Positions 32,556-45,647 are shown, counted from the stretch's first letter. The stretch is DNA of 64,000 bases from Apodemus sylvaticus (GCF_947179515.1 NC_067488.1:30942039-31006038); one strand, 5' to 3'. Made by a program: numbers and translations. Notes: generated by a model from the letters alone, not told the origin.

Positions 32556-33774
32556 AAAGGACAAAGGAGAAAGGAAGAAATGGCTCTTAATGGACAAAGA
32601 AGAAAGGAAGAAATTGCTCCAAATTTCTGACGTCATGTAATAGCCACAAAATAATTATTTGAGTATAAGACTATTCCACATTTTCTCTTTCTTTCACGTA
32701 ATAGGAGGCCATGAAGATAAAAAAAAAAATCATGAGGTAAAAGAGAGCATGCTCAGTGTGCTCATGAAAATGGGCCATACTTAATTCACATGAGAAAAAT
32801 GGAGTGAAATGTGAGGAACTTCTAAATTCTGTGTCAGACCTCTTCAATCACTGGTGATCTTCCTAAGGCTAAGGTAAACCTTGAGGAAACTGACTGAGAC
32901 ACTGCCATTTCTTCCTTTGGACTCCATCATTCAGTCTGTTGGATACGCAGGCCTCTGCTGTGGAAAATGAAGACCTGTATCTCAGATGCTCTTGCTCCTT
33001 CTCTCTCGTCAGCTGCTGACTCTTTGCTGGTTTTTAAGTTTTACCTTAAAATGTTTGATCCCATGTTTTTACCCAGCAAAACCAAATTGCTAGTGTGATG
33101 CTTTTCTTTTTACATTAATTTTAAGAGTGTTTTAACTATTCATTAACTGAGAGGCTTCGGGAGAAACTGGGCATTTCGGTCGATAGCAGGTGCTGGTGGA
33201 ATGGAATCTTAGGCACCTTTCCTTGTCTATCATTTTTTGAAGCTTATCAAATGAGATTGTAGTTTTTTTGTTTTTGTTTTTTTTTGATTGAGTGGCTTCT
33301 GGGAAATGTCAGTGTTTGCCTTTGTCTTTCTAATGTATTTATTTTATTGGGAATTAAGGGAGAGCAGTTCTATGACCCAATTTCTTCCTTTGAGTTTCAT
33401 TCATTGTTTGCAGTCAATTATGTATATTCTTTTATTAGATTCCACAGCAATCCAAATTACACACGATATGTGTAAGACTCCTGCATGAAGCTTTTGTTTC
33501 TGTCCTATACTATGCATTTGGATCTGTTTCAAGCTTCCATTTCTCAGTGCTAGAAAAAAACCTACTTATTAATAATTTAGGATCTTTTCCCATTCTCAAG
33601 TGATATAGCTACATAATTTGGGGAGGGGGTTGGAATATTTTATGGGGTAGAAGTTCAGAGAAATAAGCAGGAAGCCCACTCTCTAAGGAGGCTCTGCCTG
33701 TTATTTGCTCTTCCATGTTTACTTGTTACTCGGGTGAGAAAAGATGGGTTGCCTTTTCAAGAATGTTAATGGCA
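32556..33774. other. No recognised feature (about 1.2 kb)
   Basis: A T-rich run lies at 33263-33285. Nothing else is recognised, and no open frame exceeds about 66 codons. Confidence 0.5.
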
Positions 33775-34835
33775 TTCTTGAAAAGAATACTGATAAGTGG
33801 ACATTAGCTCAGAAGTACAGAATACTTAGAATACAACCCACAGACTATAAGAAAGCTAGCAAGCAGGAAGGCCCAAGTGAGGATGGGGGGAACAAAATAA
33901 TGGGAGGAAGGGAGGGATCTGCATGGGAGAAGGGGAAGCAAGGGGGAACGGAGAATAGGATCAAGTACAGGGAGGGGACAGGGTAGAAGCCCAGAGGGTC
34001 AGGAGAATGAATGGAAATATGCAGCCTCTGTGAGGGGGCCATGAGGGGATCCTCTAAGAAGTACCAGAGACCTGGGAGGTGAGAGACTCTCAGGATTCAA
34101 TGGGGGTAACCTTAGCCAAAATGCCCAACAGTGGAGAGAGGAAACTCAGAGTGCCCACTTCCAGTAGATAAACAGGGCCTCAAGTGGAGGGGATAGGGTT
34201 ACCATGCCATAGTTAAAATTTCTGACCCAGAATTGTTCCTGTCTCAAAGAACTGCAGGGACAAATGGACAAAAGACTGAGGGAAAGGTGAGCCAGTGACA
34301 GGCCCATCTTGGGATCCATCTCATGGGGCGAGGAGGGTGGGCACCAAGGCCTGATACTATTACTGACACTGTACTGTGCTTACAGACAGCCCTGTGCCTA
34401 GCAGGGCTGTCCTCTGAGAGGCCCTACCAGCAGCTGAATGAGAAAGTTGCAGATACTTAAACCTAACCATTGGACTGATGTCAGGAACCCTTTATGGTTG
34501 AATTAGGGGAAGGATTGAAGAAGCGGAAGGGCTGGGCAACCCCATAGGAAGACCAACAGTATCATCTAACACAGGTCCAGAGACTGAGCCACCAACCAGG
34601 CAGCATAGAATGGCTGGTCTGAGGCCCCTGGTATATATGTAGCAGAGGACTGCCAGGTCTGGCTTCAGTGGGAGAATATATGCCTAATCCCTATGGCCCT
34701 AGGGAAGGAGGGATACCCGGTGGGGGATGGCACACTGTTGGAGGCAAGTAGGGAGGAATGGGATAGTTAGGGGCAATGGGAAAGGGCAGTGAAATGGCTG
34801 GAATATAAATAAATAAAATAATTTTTAAAAAAAGA
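33775..34835 (+). mobile_element. Lx-type LINE-1, 3' UTR about 1 kb
   Basis: The copy starts near the ORF2 end (GATAAGTGGACATTAGCTCAG). It continues through TAAGAAAGCTAGCAAGCAGGAAGG, CAGGAGAATGAATGGAAATATGC, GAGACCTGGGAGGTGAG, CAAAATGCCCAACAGTGGAG, CAGGTCTGGCTTCAGTGGG and a final AATATAAATAAATAAAATAA. This is the long 3' UTR of an old rodent Lx family. No coding sequence survives. Confidence 0.88.
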
Positions 34836-35855
34836 ACATTATTACTCCACAGAACTGGTACCTAGTTTTAAGAGATCGAAAAGAGCCTCTTTGTGAAATG
34901 CTTTTCTATACTGGGATTATATTATAATGGAATTGATACCCAACTATTTAGAGATTAAAGATAGTTTCTCCCTTTCAGTTATTTCCCTTCCCCAAGTCAC
35001 TTGATGCTACTGTGTCTAACCACTGGAATGTAGGGAGCAGGAAGGACTGCACACATTAAAAACTGTCAGGAAGACCAGGCTGATTAACATATAACATGCA
35101 TACCATTTTAGAAGCTAGTCTTTAGCATATGCCCCAAAGTCTTTGTTATCTGTGCTCCTCTCAGATTCTGTAAAATCAGTTCCCTTCCTTCCATCTCATA
35201 ACTTGGAAGTTTGAGGATTAATGATATTCAATGTTCCTTGTTAGTATTATTGTAAAATATTTGAATAGATAGTATTTAACACTTTAACAGAAAGTAGAAG
35301 AGGGATATATTGTAGGACTTGCCCCAATGGACATTGTCTTCGGGCTTCTATAGGAAGCTTAGGTAACATTGTGAGGTTGTTGATGAATTGGGATTCTTCA
35401 ATTGACTCGCTGGAAGAGACTTTATTCTCTCCTTGCTTGTTCATGTCATTTGTGGGACATCACGGGAAGAATTTCATTCAAACTCGAACCTATGTACCAC
35501 CAGAGCTCAGAGCCTCCTCTTCTTCCACTACATGTTAGAGTGAGCATGTCCACTTTGCTGAATTGTGAGGACGCTGCATAAAAAAAAAATGGTCAGGGAA
35601 TGGGAAGAACAACTTCATTGTTCTTCCTGGAAAATGAGATTTAAGGAAGTACTTCTAGTTTGCTCTCCAGAAGGCACTAATTTTGTGACCACAATCAAGT
35701 GGGGTAAATTTCATCTGGCAGCATGTGTCAGCAGGCCTGGCCTCTTGCAACTTGTTTGCCACTGTCCTGTCCTGCCTCAGTTTCTCTGGGAGATGCAGGT
35801 TAAGCATCCTTGCTTCTCTGTAGAAATACATGGAAAACTCAAGAAGTGCCACCGA
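34836..35855. other. No recognised feature (about 1 kb)
   Basis: A 105-codon open frame at 35565-35882 has no recognisable content and runs into the following SINE. I treat it as chance. Confidence 0.5.
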
Positions 35856-36115
35856 CCGAGACTGAGGCTTAGTGGCATGTGAGAAGACCCGAGTTTGATC
35901 TTAATAGCACACATTAAAAATAAATAAAAAGATGGACATAATGCTATACATATGTAATACAAATGCTTGGGAGGCAGGGACAGTAGGATTCCTGGGAATC
36001 AATGGCCACTTATTCAAGCCTGCTCCAAAAGCAAGGTGATTGTATCTAAGGGGTAATAGCCAATGTTATCCTTTGCCCTCCACGGATGCATGTATGTCCA
36101 TGTACGTGCACACAC
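35856..36115 (+). mobile_element. B4-type composite SINE (ID-like plus B1-like)
   Basis: A tRNA-type start (GACTGAGGCTTAGTGGCATG, GACCCGAGTTTGATC) is followed by a B1-like body (GTAATACAAATGCTTGGGAGGC) and a terminal CCTCCACGGATGCATG with CA-rich sequence. The order is that of rodent B4/RSINE composites. Confidence 0.65.
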
Positions 36116-36455
36116 ATTCTGGAGAGAGATGGCTTGCCATCTAGATACAGTGGAGAGATTTCTCCACGTAGTCTGAGCAGTATTGGGTGACTGTGTTTGG
36201 CTGAGTGATTCCTCTTTCAAAGTACAGGTCATAAGGGTATGCTTGTCACCTTTGATTGTCATTCTGACGTTACTTTCTATTATTTCTTTTGTATGTGGCA
36301 AGCTGGTCAAAGGTTCTTAGAAAGAACTAAGGGGGATGGAATGCCTAACAAAGATATGTCTGAAAGAACACATTCCCCAGCAAGCACGATTAACTGCTAA
36401 TAGCAACATTTTGCCCTTCAAATCCCCTGGAAGACACCAACTCGTCATTCCTCTT

Positions 36456-36600
36456 AGCATCTCCATTGGGCAGGTTATTTTTCATATTTTAAAGTGAGGA
36501 AACAAAGTTCAGATAGGTCAAATAAGTTGCTTAAGCTTGTACAGATATTGAATGATAGATCTGGGATCTGAATCTGGAGAATTCTAACCTGTGCAGCACA
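36456..36600 (-). repeat. MIR SINE
   Basis: TTTTAAAGTGAGGAAACAAAGTTC, AGGTCAAATAAGTTGCTTAAGC and GATCTGGGATCTGAATC match the antisense MIR core in order. Confidence 0.7.
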
Positions 36601-39035
36601 ACTATCATGTTACACATCATAGGAATATATATGCTAGGCCATGCTAGTTTGTTTCCATGCTTATTTCTCTCTTGGGTTGAATATCTTATTATTGAATCTG
36701 GTATAGACTTTAAAAAAAAATCATCATCTAAATCTGGGATGAGTATGATGGGAACTGGAAGCCAGAAATGAGGCAGGGAAGTCTGAAATTAGGTCTGAAG
36801 TCAGAGAGAGAATGGGGGTGAACCTCCTACCCAGATCCTTAGGAGTAGCCTCTCTTTTGGCTCTGTTTCCCTGGATGAGCCAGAGAAACTGGTACTTAGC
36901 CAGGGGAGATATGGCCTGTCTTGTGTAAATACCTGCGAAATGGTACTGCATAGACCTAGCTCTGGGGACTCAGCAGAGCCATTTAAAGCATACTTCTTTT
37001 TTGCAAAAGATCAGGTATTGAGTAAAAGCTAAACCAATACTGGAGCATAGTGATGACTGCAACTAATAGTAATAGCACAGTTTGTGTCTCATTCTCTGAA
37101 CACGTCTTCTGCTAGCTTGGGTTGCAAGAGAGAGAAACCAGCTTCCCTGGCTTTGGTTGCAGTGAATATTTTCCTTTCAATTGGTTGAGACAATGGCTAC
37201 CGGAATTTGGACAAGTTCAAGGAAACTGCTCTTTGATGGCTAGCTCAAAAATGTCACAGCTGGTATCTTGAAAAGCTGGCCACTCAGCATTTTGTTAAAT
37301 GCTTGGGAACAAGAAGATATAAAGCAAGCTCATGAAGAAATTTGGCATGATTCACATGAGCAGCAGGACAGAGAGATCTGGATGGAGGAACTACTACCCG
37401 GACTCAAGAGTCGAGCACACTGCCTGCACACTCCCTACAGGCAGGAAGCCTATTTGCTCTTGCCCACACCCAGTGACCCACAATCAGCTTCCAGACATTT
37501 ACCAACTGGAAACAAAGTAGTCACTTTGTCTTTCTCATGGACTTTTTGTCTTAATTGTTATTACTCGCTTTTCAGGCTCTCTCTCTCCTAACATTTGCTG
37601 CCTTCTAGGCAGAAGCCGGGGATCACTGTGAATGGCACACAGGAAGTGGAAAGGGATTAAGGTAACCACAGGGAGGAAGTGACCCTGACAAGCCTCTGAA
37701 GGTTGGTGCCAAGGCATGATGGCTTGGGATAGCTCTGCCTGCCAGGATGGAGCTGTTCCTTCTTGTATTGTCTTCATGTAGCAGAGGCAGGGCTGGGGCT
37801 CGTATTCAAGGCAGGTGCATCCCAGGTGAGAGTTGGTTGCAAAGCAAGCACTGGACTGGAACATTGCAAATATAAATTATGAATTAAAGAAGAAATTTTG
37901 ACCCTGGAGGGAGCATGCACTGCAAATCATCTTTCTTGAAGTTAACAAATACCGACAAAGTGACCTCGTTCTGTCTTAGGAGGTATACAACAAATAAAAA
38001 AGCAACAGCAACAAAGCACTAGTAAAAATTGTGCTTCAGGAAAAAAAAAAAGAATTCATTGAACAAAGCTTGGCAGACCTGGAAACATTTTTCCTCTGGA
38101 ATCTTATTATTTAAGACAGTCACAGAGTGCTTGCAGAATGGTCCTGTCTGACGTCAGTTCATAGTGTCTGAAGGTGAGATATTGGAAAGGAAAAGGGGTT
38201 AAATAGGGGATAGCGATGAAGCAAGTGAGAAGATTGCGTGCTCAGATATGATAAACAATTAAACCTTTGTGGGGACAAGGGAGGGTAGGAAGCAGTAGTG
38301 TTCTGTGAAGGTGTGCCATTCATGTGGCGGAACATAGTTGATGAACTCTTCTTGAACTTGGGGGGGGGGGAAGCAAGGATTAACAATAGATGTTGCAGAA
38401 ACATAGGGAGAGAGTACATGCAGCCATGCGGCACAGTTAGCATTGTGGAACTAGAGGGACAGATTCCGTATGGAGGCCAGAGAGTGGGCTGCAATTTAGG
38501 AAAACCTGGAGAATCAATCTTATATCTGTGTTTCGGAATGGTGCAAACCTACAGAGATGAAAAACAAAATGGTTTTTAATATAACCTGCTTTGAAGACAA
38601 ACATTAACCTAACTGAGGTCTTGTTCTTCCTGGCATTCTCAGTCACAGAAAACATATACAGTTTGACAAATAGTCTATTTTTATTCTAGTTAGTATCCCT
38701 ATATGCAGGGTACAGAATGATATCCGTGGGTTAGCAAAAGAGACAATACATATATTTGTAAACTAGCCTCCAAAACACTTGTCTGTGTTGTCAAAGGAGT
38801 AGATATAAGAACAGTCCAAATGAGAGGGACCAGTAAAAATTTAGACTAAGCACTGAGGAAGAACACAATCGTAAAATCACTGTTTCAATTAGAAAATGGA
38901 ATTAAATCTTCAAAGTCATGTAGAAAAGTATTCATGATATTTAAAATCATAATGTTAAAATGATCTGGACCTTCAAAGAATTAGTAACAAATGCAGGGTA
39001 CGATGGAGTATGACAGGGGAAAAGAATATGATAAA
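36601..39035. other. No recognised feature (about 2.4 kb)
   Basis: Open frames of up to 111 codons occur (37268-37591 +, 37535-37864 -, 38159-38494 -). None has recognisable domains or a clear splice context. There is a G run at 38361-38370 and an A run at 38041-38051. This is the longest unassigned stretch in the window. Confidence 0.5.
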
Positions 39036-39039
39036 CTCA

Positions 39040-39155
39040 TTGTCCGATGGAGGAAGTAGGGACCGTGTCTTTGTAATATGTTTGTAGCTTTATTTTGGAG
39101 GTGTATGTCTAGTTTCTATTCTCTAAGATGAGTATTTGTTGAATATATAATGAAA
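39040..39155 (+). mobile_element. L2 LINE 3' terminus
   Basis: GGAAGTAGGGACCGTGTCTTTG followed by GAGTATTTGTTGAATATATAATGAA matches the characteristic end of L2 (GGCAGGGACTGTGTCT ... TTTGTTGAATGAATGAA). Confidence 0.55.
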
Positions 39156-39209
39156 GTTGAATATAAAAACTAACAAGAAAGCACCGGAAGGTAAGTTATA
39201 TCTGAAAAA

Positions 39210-39306
39210 CAGCAGCAGCAGCAGCAGCAGCAGCACCACAACCACCACCACCATCACCACCACCACCAGCAGTAATAGTAGCAGTAGTAGCACCACCACC
39301 ACCACC
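39210..39306. repeat. (CAG)n/(CAC)n trinucleotide repeat
   Basis: About 8 CAG units pass into CAC/ATC units, a short AGT/AGC section, and CAC units again. The Val/Leu frame on the - strand is not a gene. Confidence 0.95.
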
Positions 39307-39308
39307 TT

Positions 39309-40854
39309 GAAATCCATGTGAATTTTAGTCTACAAGAACCAACTAAATATTTAAATCTATACTTCTGAGTCAATAATACAGAAGGAATTTGGGAGGTAAT
39401 TGTGGAATCTCGAAGGTGTCCACTCTTCTTGGGAAAGCTGAACCACCACTATTGTCCATTTGGGCATGATATAAAAGGTAGGAAGAACTGCCACAGAGCA
39501 ACTCAACATTCCTCATGCTTCTATAAGGCGACTGGGAAACACCCACTAGAATTCAGAGTTAACTTTATACCAGAGATACTATGAAGGACTTTCTCCAATT
39601 ATTCCCCACCCCTGGGGTTGAGCTTTGGTGTACAGAAGCAGATGTTTGAGTCTACCCTTCTTAGTTCCTCATGAGGAAGATATGGGTAAAAGACAGATTG
39701 CAAAGATTCTGGCAGAATTCAAAGGCACTGGCTGTGCAGAACTCTTAACTTACTGAGAGAAGTGGTAGGTACTCACTCACTGCTAGGTCCTTGTGTCCAG
39801 AGAATGGTGTGCTAAGTCTATCTAAACTCTTGAGACCTGTGTGCTATGTAAACCATCAGTGGAATGGTTATCTGGAAAGTTTGTTCCTGATGTATTTCTG
39901 GAAAGAAAGAAACTGGGACAGAACAGGGAGGTGGGGCTGATATCCAGAGAGGACCTAGGGATCTCATCCCTATTCAGTGCATGTGCTTTCCTACCTTGGG
40001 CAATCTCTTGTTAACACAATTCCCAAACTACCTGTACAAGATATTGGGAGAGAATCCCCTTCTTTACTTACAGTTTCAATGACGAGGGTTATCGCCTTTT
40101 GCTTAATAACTAACTTCTCTCTCTCTTTCCCCAGGAAGGAAACAAATCAAGCTATTTATGGCTCCCTCTTCATTTGGTTGCATAAGAGCAGTTCTTCTTG
40201 GGAAGGGTGCACTTCCGTACTTTGGGATCCTGCAGTCTAGAAAGGGAAACTCCTTTGATGAATCACTGACCAAGTCAGGGCTTGGCTGACCTCAAGTTTT
40301 CAAAATTGAGCCTCCCGCACCACATTCTTTGGGAAGTCTTCTCGGATTTCTCAGTATGTTGGAGTACCAACCAACAACACCCCTTCCTTCCTTCTGCCTA
40401 TGTTCTTGCTTGAATATGAGAAATCTGCCTCTGGGCCAGATTTCCTCAACTTTCACTAGAAAGTCATGAAGAAACAATGGCTCTATTCTTAAGAGCAGCA
40501 GCCCCGAGCACATGCAGGAGGTATGGGCTGTTGACATTTGCTTCATTTTGCCCATGCTGAGGTTTATCTGTGTCCACACTGCTTCCTGGGTTCCCGCCTT
40601 TTCAGAGTTCCTCACCATTATGAGCCTACCCAACAGTTGTGCTTTTAGTTTCCTGTATTAAGGTCTTTTCTTCTTGAAATGTGCAGAGAGCCCAGTTTCT
40701 TCATATTCAGACTGTGAACCGCCTAGCTGAATGAAGAGCGTTGTTCTGGGGCAGTCCTTTAGCACCTCCTTGCTGTTATCACCCCAATCAGTAGCTTCAA
40801 AGGCGAACTACAGAGTGTGAAGCACAGCAGGAACTAGCAGCATTTTATTCAGCT
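39309..40854. other. No recognised feature (about 1.5 kb)
   Basis: The longest open frame is 113 codons on the - strand (40292-40633), without recognisable content. Nothing is assigned. Confidence 0.5.
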
Positions 40855-40935
40855 GCTGAGAGACACACACTCAGACAGAGAGACAGAGAGACATGAAGAC
40901 AGAGAGACAGAGACAGACAGACAGACAGGGAGAAG
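40855..40935. repeat. GACA/GAGA-rich simple repeat
   Basis: Mixed GAGACA and GACA units occur over about 75 bp. Confidence 0.85.
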
Positions 40936-41004
40936 CACCCCCCAGTCTACAGCATGCCTGTATAAATATATCACTTACATGCCAAGTAGAACATTGCAAG
41001 CTCA

Positions 41005-41165
41005 AGTCTAGCCTGGTCTACATCTTTTATGCCTATCTGGGTGACATAGTAATGTCCTGTCTAAAGAAAACACAAAGACTGAAGGGTAGCTCAGAGGGAG
41101 AGTGGGTGCCTAGCATTTAAGAGGCCCTATATTCTATCTCTGGTGCTACAGAAAAAGAAATGAGA
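41005..41165 (+). mobile_element. B1-like 3' half followed by ID-like SINE
   Basis: AGCCTGGTCTACATC and GTCCTGTCTAAAG come from a B1-like body. They are followed by GGGTAGCTCAGAGGGAGAGTGG, GCCTAGCATTTAAGAGGCCC and an A-rich end. The second part matches the ID SINE, which derives from an alanine tRNA via BC1. Confidence 0.65.
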
Positions 41166-41582
41166 AAAAAAGAAACATGCCTTTAGGGCCACCAGGAGTT
41201 GGTGGCTGACCCAGACACATACTAGGAGCTCAGCAAAGGCCTCCTAGGGGGACCACAGCAAGAGGGGAACGAAACTAAAGAAACCAATAGCAGTAAGTCA
41301 GGGAAGCTGGTGAGTCATTGCAGTTCCGCAGGGTTAACCATCTAACAACTATTCATCATTCAGAAACCAATTAAATTTCCCAGCTTTTAACCATGTTCTG
41401 GTTTTGTGCAACTTGCCAATAATCACTAGTTAATGGGGAGGGTGGGAAGAACTTAGCTAGATTCCCAGTTGTTGCAGGTGTGTAGCATATGGGTCACCTT
41501 CCTTCCAGGGAGCTTGCAATTAACACTTTGTCACCTTGGAGATCCATGGAGGAAGGTGCATAAGTCCATTTTCTCTTGAGCT
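41166..41582. other. No recognised feature (about 400 bp)
   Basis: Nothing is recognised. It includes an 'acaca' run leading into the microsatellite on its right. Confidence 0.4.
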
Positions 41583-41682
41583 GTGTACACACACACACAC
41601 ATATATATGTAAATATATATGTGTGCTTGTATATGTATGTACATGTGTATGTATGTATGTATGTATGTATGTATGTATGTAT
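41583..41682. repeat. (CA)n-(TA)n-(TATG)n compound microsatellite
   Basis: A short CA run, mixed TATATG, and then about 9 perfect GTAT units. Open frames on both strands across it are repeat products. Confidence 0.95.
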
Positions 41683-41690
41683 AAATCAAT

Positions 41691-42695
41691 GTGTGTCTTA
41701 AATCAAGTGCTGGCAAAGTTTATCCTCAGAGGCAGAGAGTAAGTATCTTTAGCTGTGCTCACTTGTTCTGTGCCCAAAGTATTAGTACTCTGCCACTGTA
41801 CAAAGATCTACCATAAGCTTTTTGCAAATTAATGAGCATTACTGTATTTTAGTGAAACTTTACTGACAGCAATAGGGCAAATGAAGAGTTTTATAAGTTT
41901 ATCCACTTGTTCAGTTTTGCAAATAAAATTAGTTCAAGTTGTCAAAATCATGTTTATTTAAAATGTTTACAAGAATCTGGTCAGTGGGCTGTAGTTCACA
42001 GCATTTACTCTTAGCTAGATCACCTTTGCCAAATTATTTCCTTATCCAAATCTAAAAAATACACTACCCTCACTTATCTTTTTTTTCCCTATGAGTTCAG
42101 AAGTTGGTCTTGAAATGAGGGGGAAGGCACAGCTGGCCTGGCGTTCTAACACTTACCGAACAAACCTTGAAGCTGGACGAGACACCAACCTTTATTCAAC
42201 CTTTGCTACTGTTGAGGGCTCAGTGGTATGAGATTGTCCAAGCATAACAATATGCAGGAGGCATGCGCATATGAGTATCACATCTGTTTCCAGATGCTCA
42301 GGCTCTTTTTTTTTTTTTTTTTTTTGGTGGCTGGGTGCTGAAGCCCAAGATCTAATTTAAGGAATGCACAGAAACTGACCAGGTTGGGACGGTAGTTTCC
42401 TTGAAGAAGTCACAGCTCTGTCTGTTCAGGGGTTATACCAATTGTTTTTTCTCTACTCCATTCTTTCTTACTTTTCCTTTCTACCTTCCTCTATGTATCA
42501 TTTAAAGCATCTTACTACAGGTGTAACATACTGCATTCCTTATAGAAAAATGATAAATTTTAGATAAGCCCAAAGCAGATATATATGCAGATAAATATTT
42601 TATAAAAATATGCCGCCATACAAATCACTATCTTCTCACTGTTATATACACAATAGGATTTTCTACCTATGTGTACATTTTAAAAGTCAGCTTTA
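41691..42695. other. Mostly unassigned; T run at 42307-42326
   Basis: The 20-base T run followed by GGTGGCTGGGTGC could be the tail of an antisense SINE, but the body after it is not recognisable. The rest is unassigned. Confidence 0.4.
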
Positions 42696-42832
42696 AAATT
42701 TTTTATTGACAATTTTTTCATATAGCACATTTTGATCATGTTTTCCCTTCCCCAAATTCTTCCCAGATTATCCCCACCTCCCTTTCCACCCAACTTTATG
42801 TTTCCCCCTCTGTCTTAAAAAAACAAGAAAAT

Positions 42833-42876
<44 letters not shown>

Positions 42877-43030
42877 CCCTCTCAAACCCACAAAAATGAA
42901 CATCAAAATGAACAAGCAAAAGACCAATAAGACCAAAAGTGACCAAACAAAGAAAAATCTACAAAAATACCATGAATTAGTTTTGTGCTAGTCAACGCCT
43001 TCTGGGCATGGGGCTTGCCCCAGATGTGGT
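42696..43030 (-). mobile_element. Lx-type LINE-1 3' UTR fragment
   Basis: Antisense landmarks are GATCATGTTTTCCCTTCCCC, CCACCCAACTTTATGTT, AAAAGACCAATAAGACC, CTACAAAAATACCATGAATTAG and GGGCATGGGGCTTGCCC. A CA microsatellite of 20 units (42834-42873) interrupts it. Confidence 0.8.
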
Positions 43031-43410
43031 TAATATCTCAGTCAGCTTTCTTGTTGCTGTGACGAACTCTGGAGAGAAGCAGGCTAAGAGGAAGAAAGCT
43101 TTCTTTTGGCTCATGATCTTGGAGGTTTGCATCCAAAGTTGGCTGAATACCTTGCTTTGAGCCCAAGATAGGGTAGATGATCATGGCAGCAGGGGTGGAT
43201 GTTAGTAGAGACAGATCACCTCTCATATCTGTAAGAGGAGGGGCAACAAGGGCAAGAAACACATCAAGAGTATGCCTCCAAATGACTTGCTTCCTTTGTC
43301 TGTCCCCTAAAATTTCTAGTATCTACCAAAGTTGTGTGACCACCAGCTGAGGACTATGATGTCAACCCAGGGCATAGTAGGGGCATTCCACATTCAAATC
43401 AGAGTACTAT
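43031..43410 (-). mobile_element. MaLR-type LTR, old
   Basis: TTTCTTGTTGCTGTGACGAACTC, AGAAAGCTTTCTTTTGGCTCATG, GATCATGGCAGCAGGGG, and a final GGCATTCCACATTCAAATCAGAG match the antisense layout of an MT/ORR1-related LTR. The subfamily is uncertain. Confidence 0.6.
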
Positions 43411-43865
43411 ACCCATGGTTTTTTCTTCTTGCCACCTTTCTTGCTTGCTTGAGTTTGTTTCTCTCTTTTCCTTGTTATAGTGCTCGACAACTCATCTCCA
43501 GTATGATTTTTCTCTTGTAAGACTGTTTTTTTTTTTTTACTCATTATACAATTTCTTATTCCTCATCTTCCTATATCTCTATTTCCAACCTTCTCCTTGA
43601 CTCTATGAATATATTATTTCCAAGACATCCCATACACAAGGGATATAACCGCCTTTGATCTCTGATGACTATATTATCACGATTCATCTGTGCTGTATCT
43701 TTTATCAGAATTCATGCCCTTTTAAGGCTGAATATTAGCCCAGTGTGAGTATATACTGTATTTTCTTTGTCTATTCATTTATTTGTGGGTGGTTGAATTG
43801 CTGTTATTGTAGTTATCATGAAAAATTATTAATCTACATAGGAGTGCATAAATAGAGCCTCCATC
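43411..43865. other. No recognised feature (about 450 bp)
   Basis: T runs occur at 43529-43540. The segment at 43680-43790 (GGCTGAATATTAGCCC, TATATACTGTATTTTC) faintly resembles an antisense old LINE-1 ORF2 end but is too weak to call. Confidence 0.35.
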
Positions 43866-43995
43866 CCACTTATTTTTAGACAGGCTCTCACTCTGTAGAC
43901 CTGGTTAGCCTAGAATTTACTATGTAGCCAGGATGGCCTTGAACTTGCAGTAAACCTCTTGAGTGCTAGGATTACAGATATGTATTGTACCTTGC
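43866..43995 (-). mobile_element. B1 SINE, old
   Basis: The antisense B1 is readable: AGACAGGCTCTCACTCTGTAGACC, GGATGGCCTTGAACTTGC, and GAGTGCTAGGATTACAGATATG. Confidence 0.85.
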
Positions 43996-44339
43996 TTATT
44001 CTCTGTCCTTCTTGGTATATACCAAGAAGCATATTTTCTAGAGCATATGGTCATTCTATGTTCTTATCTTAAATTTCTGAAACAATATAAAATGCCATTT
44101 CCCTGAAAACCTAAACGATTTCATCAAATTAAAGACTATCCACATTCTCACAGTTATTTTGCTGTTGTTTCAAAGGTGTTTTCCTCCTGTATGTGAAATG
44201 ACTCTGCTTTGACTTAAATTAAGACAAAGATTGAACAAGTGAAGAATTCACATACTTTGTTCAATAATATATTCTTCCTTTAAATGTTCATTTGTGATGT
44301 CCTTACTAGGGGCTTCCTGGTCTCTTGGTCCATGACTTA

Positions 44340-44510
44340 TTTACTGTGAGAATGTAGCAAGTTGTACAACTTCTGCCTGTCTCAGTTTCTGAAGCCAAAA
44401 ATGCAGTAACATGCATTATATAAGATTTTATGTAAGAATAGTGATGGCACATGAAACAAACCAGCAATAGTTAAGTGTGCATTGGCAGTACTTAATAAAT
44501 ATTAATAATT
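44340..44510 (+). repeat. MIR SINE
   Basis: GCCTGTCTCAGTTTCTGAAGCC and a terminal GGCAGTACTTAATAAATATT bracket a diverged MIR body. Confidence 0.6.
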
Positions 44511-45560
44511 GCTAACAATATCATTGTATACCAAATTTGTGGGTCTAAGAAATTCCTTTGTGACCTTGACATTGTTCTTATTTTATTTTATAAAGGTCTA
44601 AAAATCAGCTACAGAGTTGTAATAATTTCTTTGTTAATACCATGTGGGACAGGTCTCCTTCTTCAGAGAAGTCTGGACCAGACAAGAAAACTAAACCCAA
44701 CTGATCAACCTCTTTCTGTCTTTGTCTGTTTTAGAACAATTCTTGGTCACATAGCCCAGGGGGCCACCCCTAGAATGCACTGCTCAGGCCTTGGTTTTTA
44801 AACAACCCTCTCTCATAATTCATTACCAGGCTATCGTTCTTGCTGATCTGTGGACCTGAAGCCTTTCTGGGACTCTGCACAGTGATGCATGGCCTAGAGA
44901 AAGCTTAGTCAAATATTTACATGGAAGAATGTGGCATTTCCTACCCTGCTGCTCCGATTACCATCAGGGCCTTATCTTTCCCCATAAAAGGAAATGCAGA
45001 CATGTATTAAGTTGTCAACACTCAAAAAATACAAGGTCTAGAAAAGAAAGTCTGGGAGATTTCCCAAAGTTCTACTGCATAATGTATCTGAGGGCAGGAA
45101 GCAGGGAAATGTGGTACCTCAGAGTCTGTGTGGCTGGTAAGTTTGTGAAGTCAGGTGCATGTCAGGTGTAAAACATCCAACTTTGCAATAAATGGGTGGC
45201 TTTGGGAGGGAGCAGAAGATGGTGTAATCATTACTTCTCTTACCTCTTGTATTTGACTGGTCCATCAAAGGTACAGAAATACCAAGGGTCAGGACAGGTC
45301 CCCATAATTGTGATAGAAAACTTGATTTCTTAAATGAAACAGAATGCTGCATGAAAGTGAGCTAGGAGGTAGAGCTCTGCAGTGGAAACCTCTCCACAGC
45401 ACTGACCTCCCAACTCTGGCATGTCATGAAGATGCTTTTTGGCCCTAGTCTCCTTGTCTGTAAAAACTACACACACACAATAACTTAGTATTTGGTATTC
45501 GTGTAAAGATGACATGAAATGATCTCTGCAGTGTCAGGATTGTAATTGGCTACACAACAG
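44511..45560. other. No recognised feature (about 1 kb)
   Basis: Open frames reach about 80 codons without recognisable content. Nothing is assigned. Confidence 0.5.
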
Positions 45561-45647
45561 ATATGTATATATGTGTATATATGTGTATATGTATATATAT
45601 GTATATATGTATATATATATATGTATATATGTATATATATGTGTGTG
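45561..45647. repeat. (TATG)/(TA) microsatellite
   Basis: Imperfect TATATGTG and TATG units occur over about 85 bp. Confidence 0.95.
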
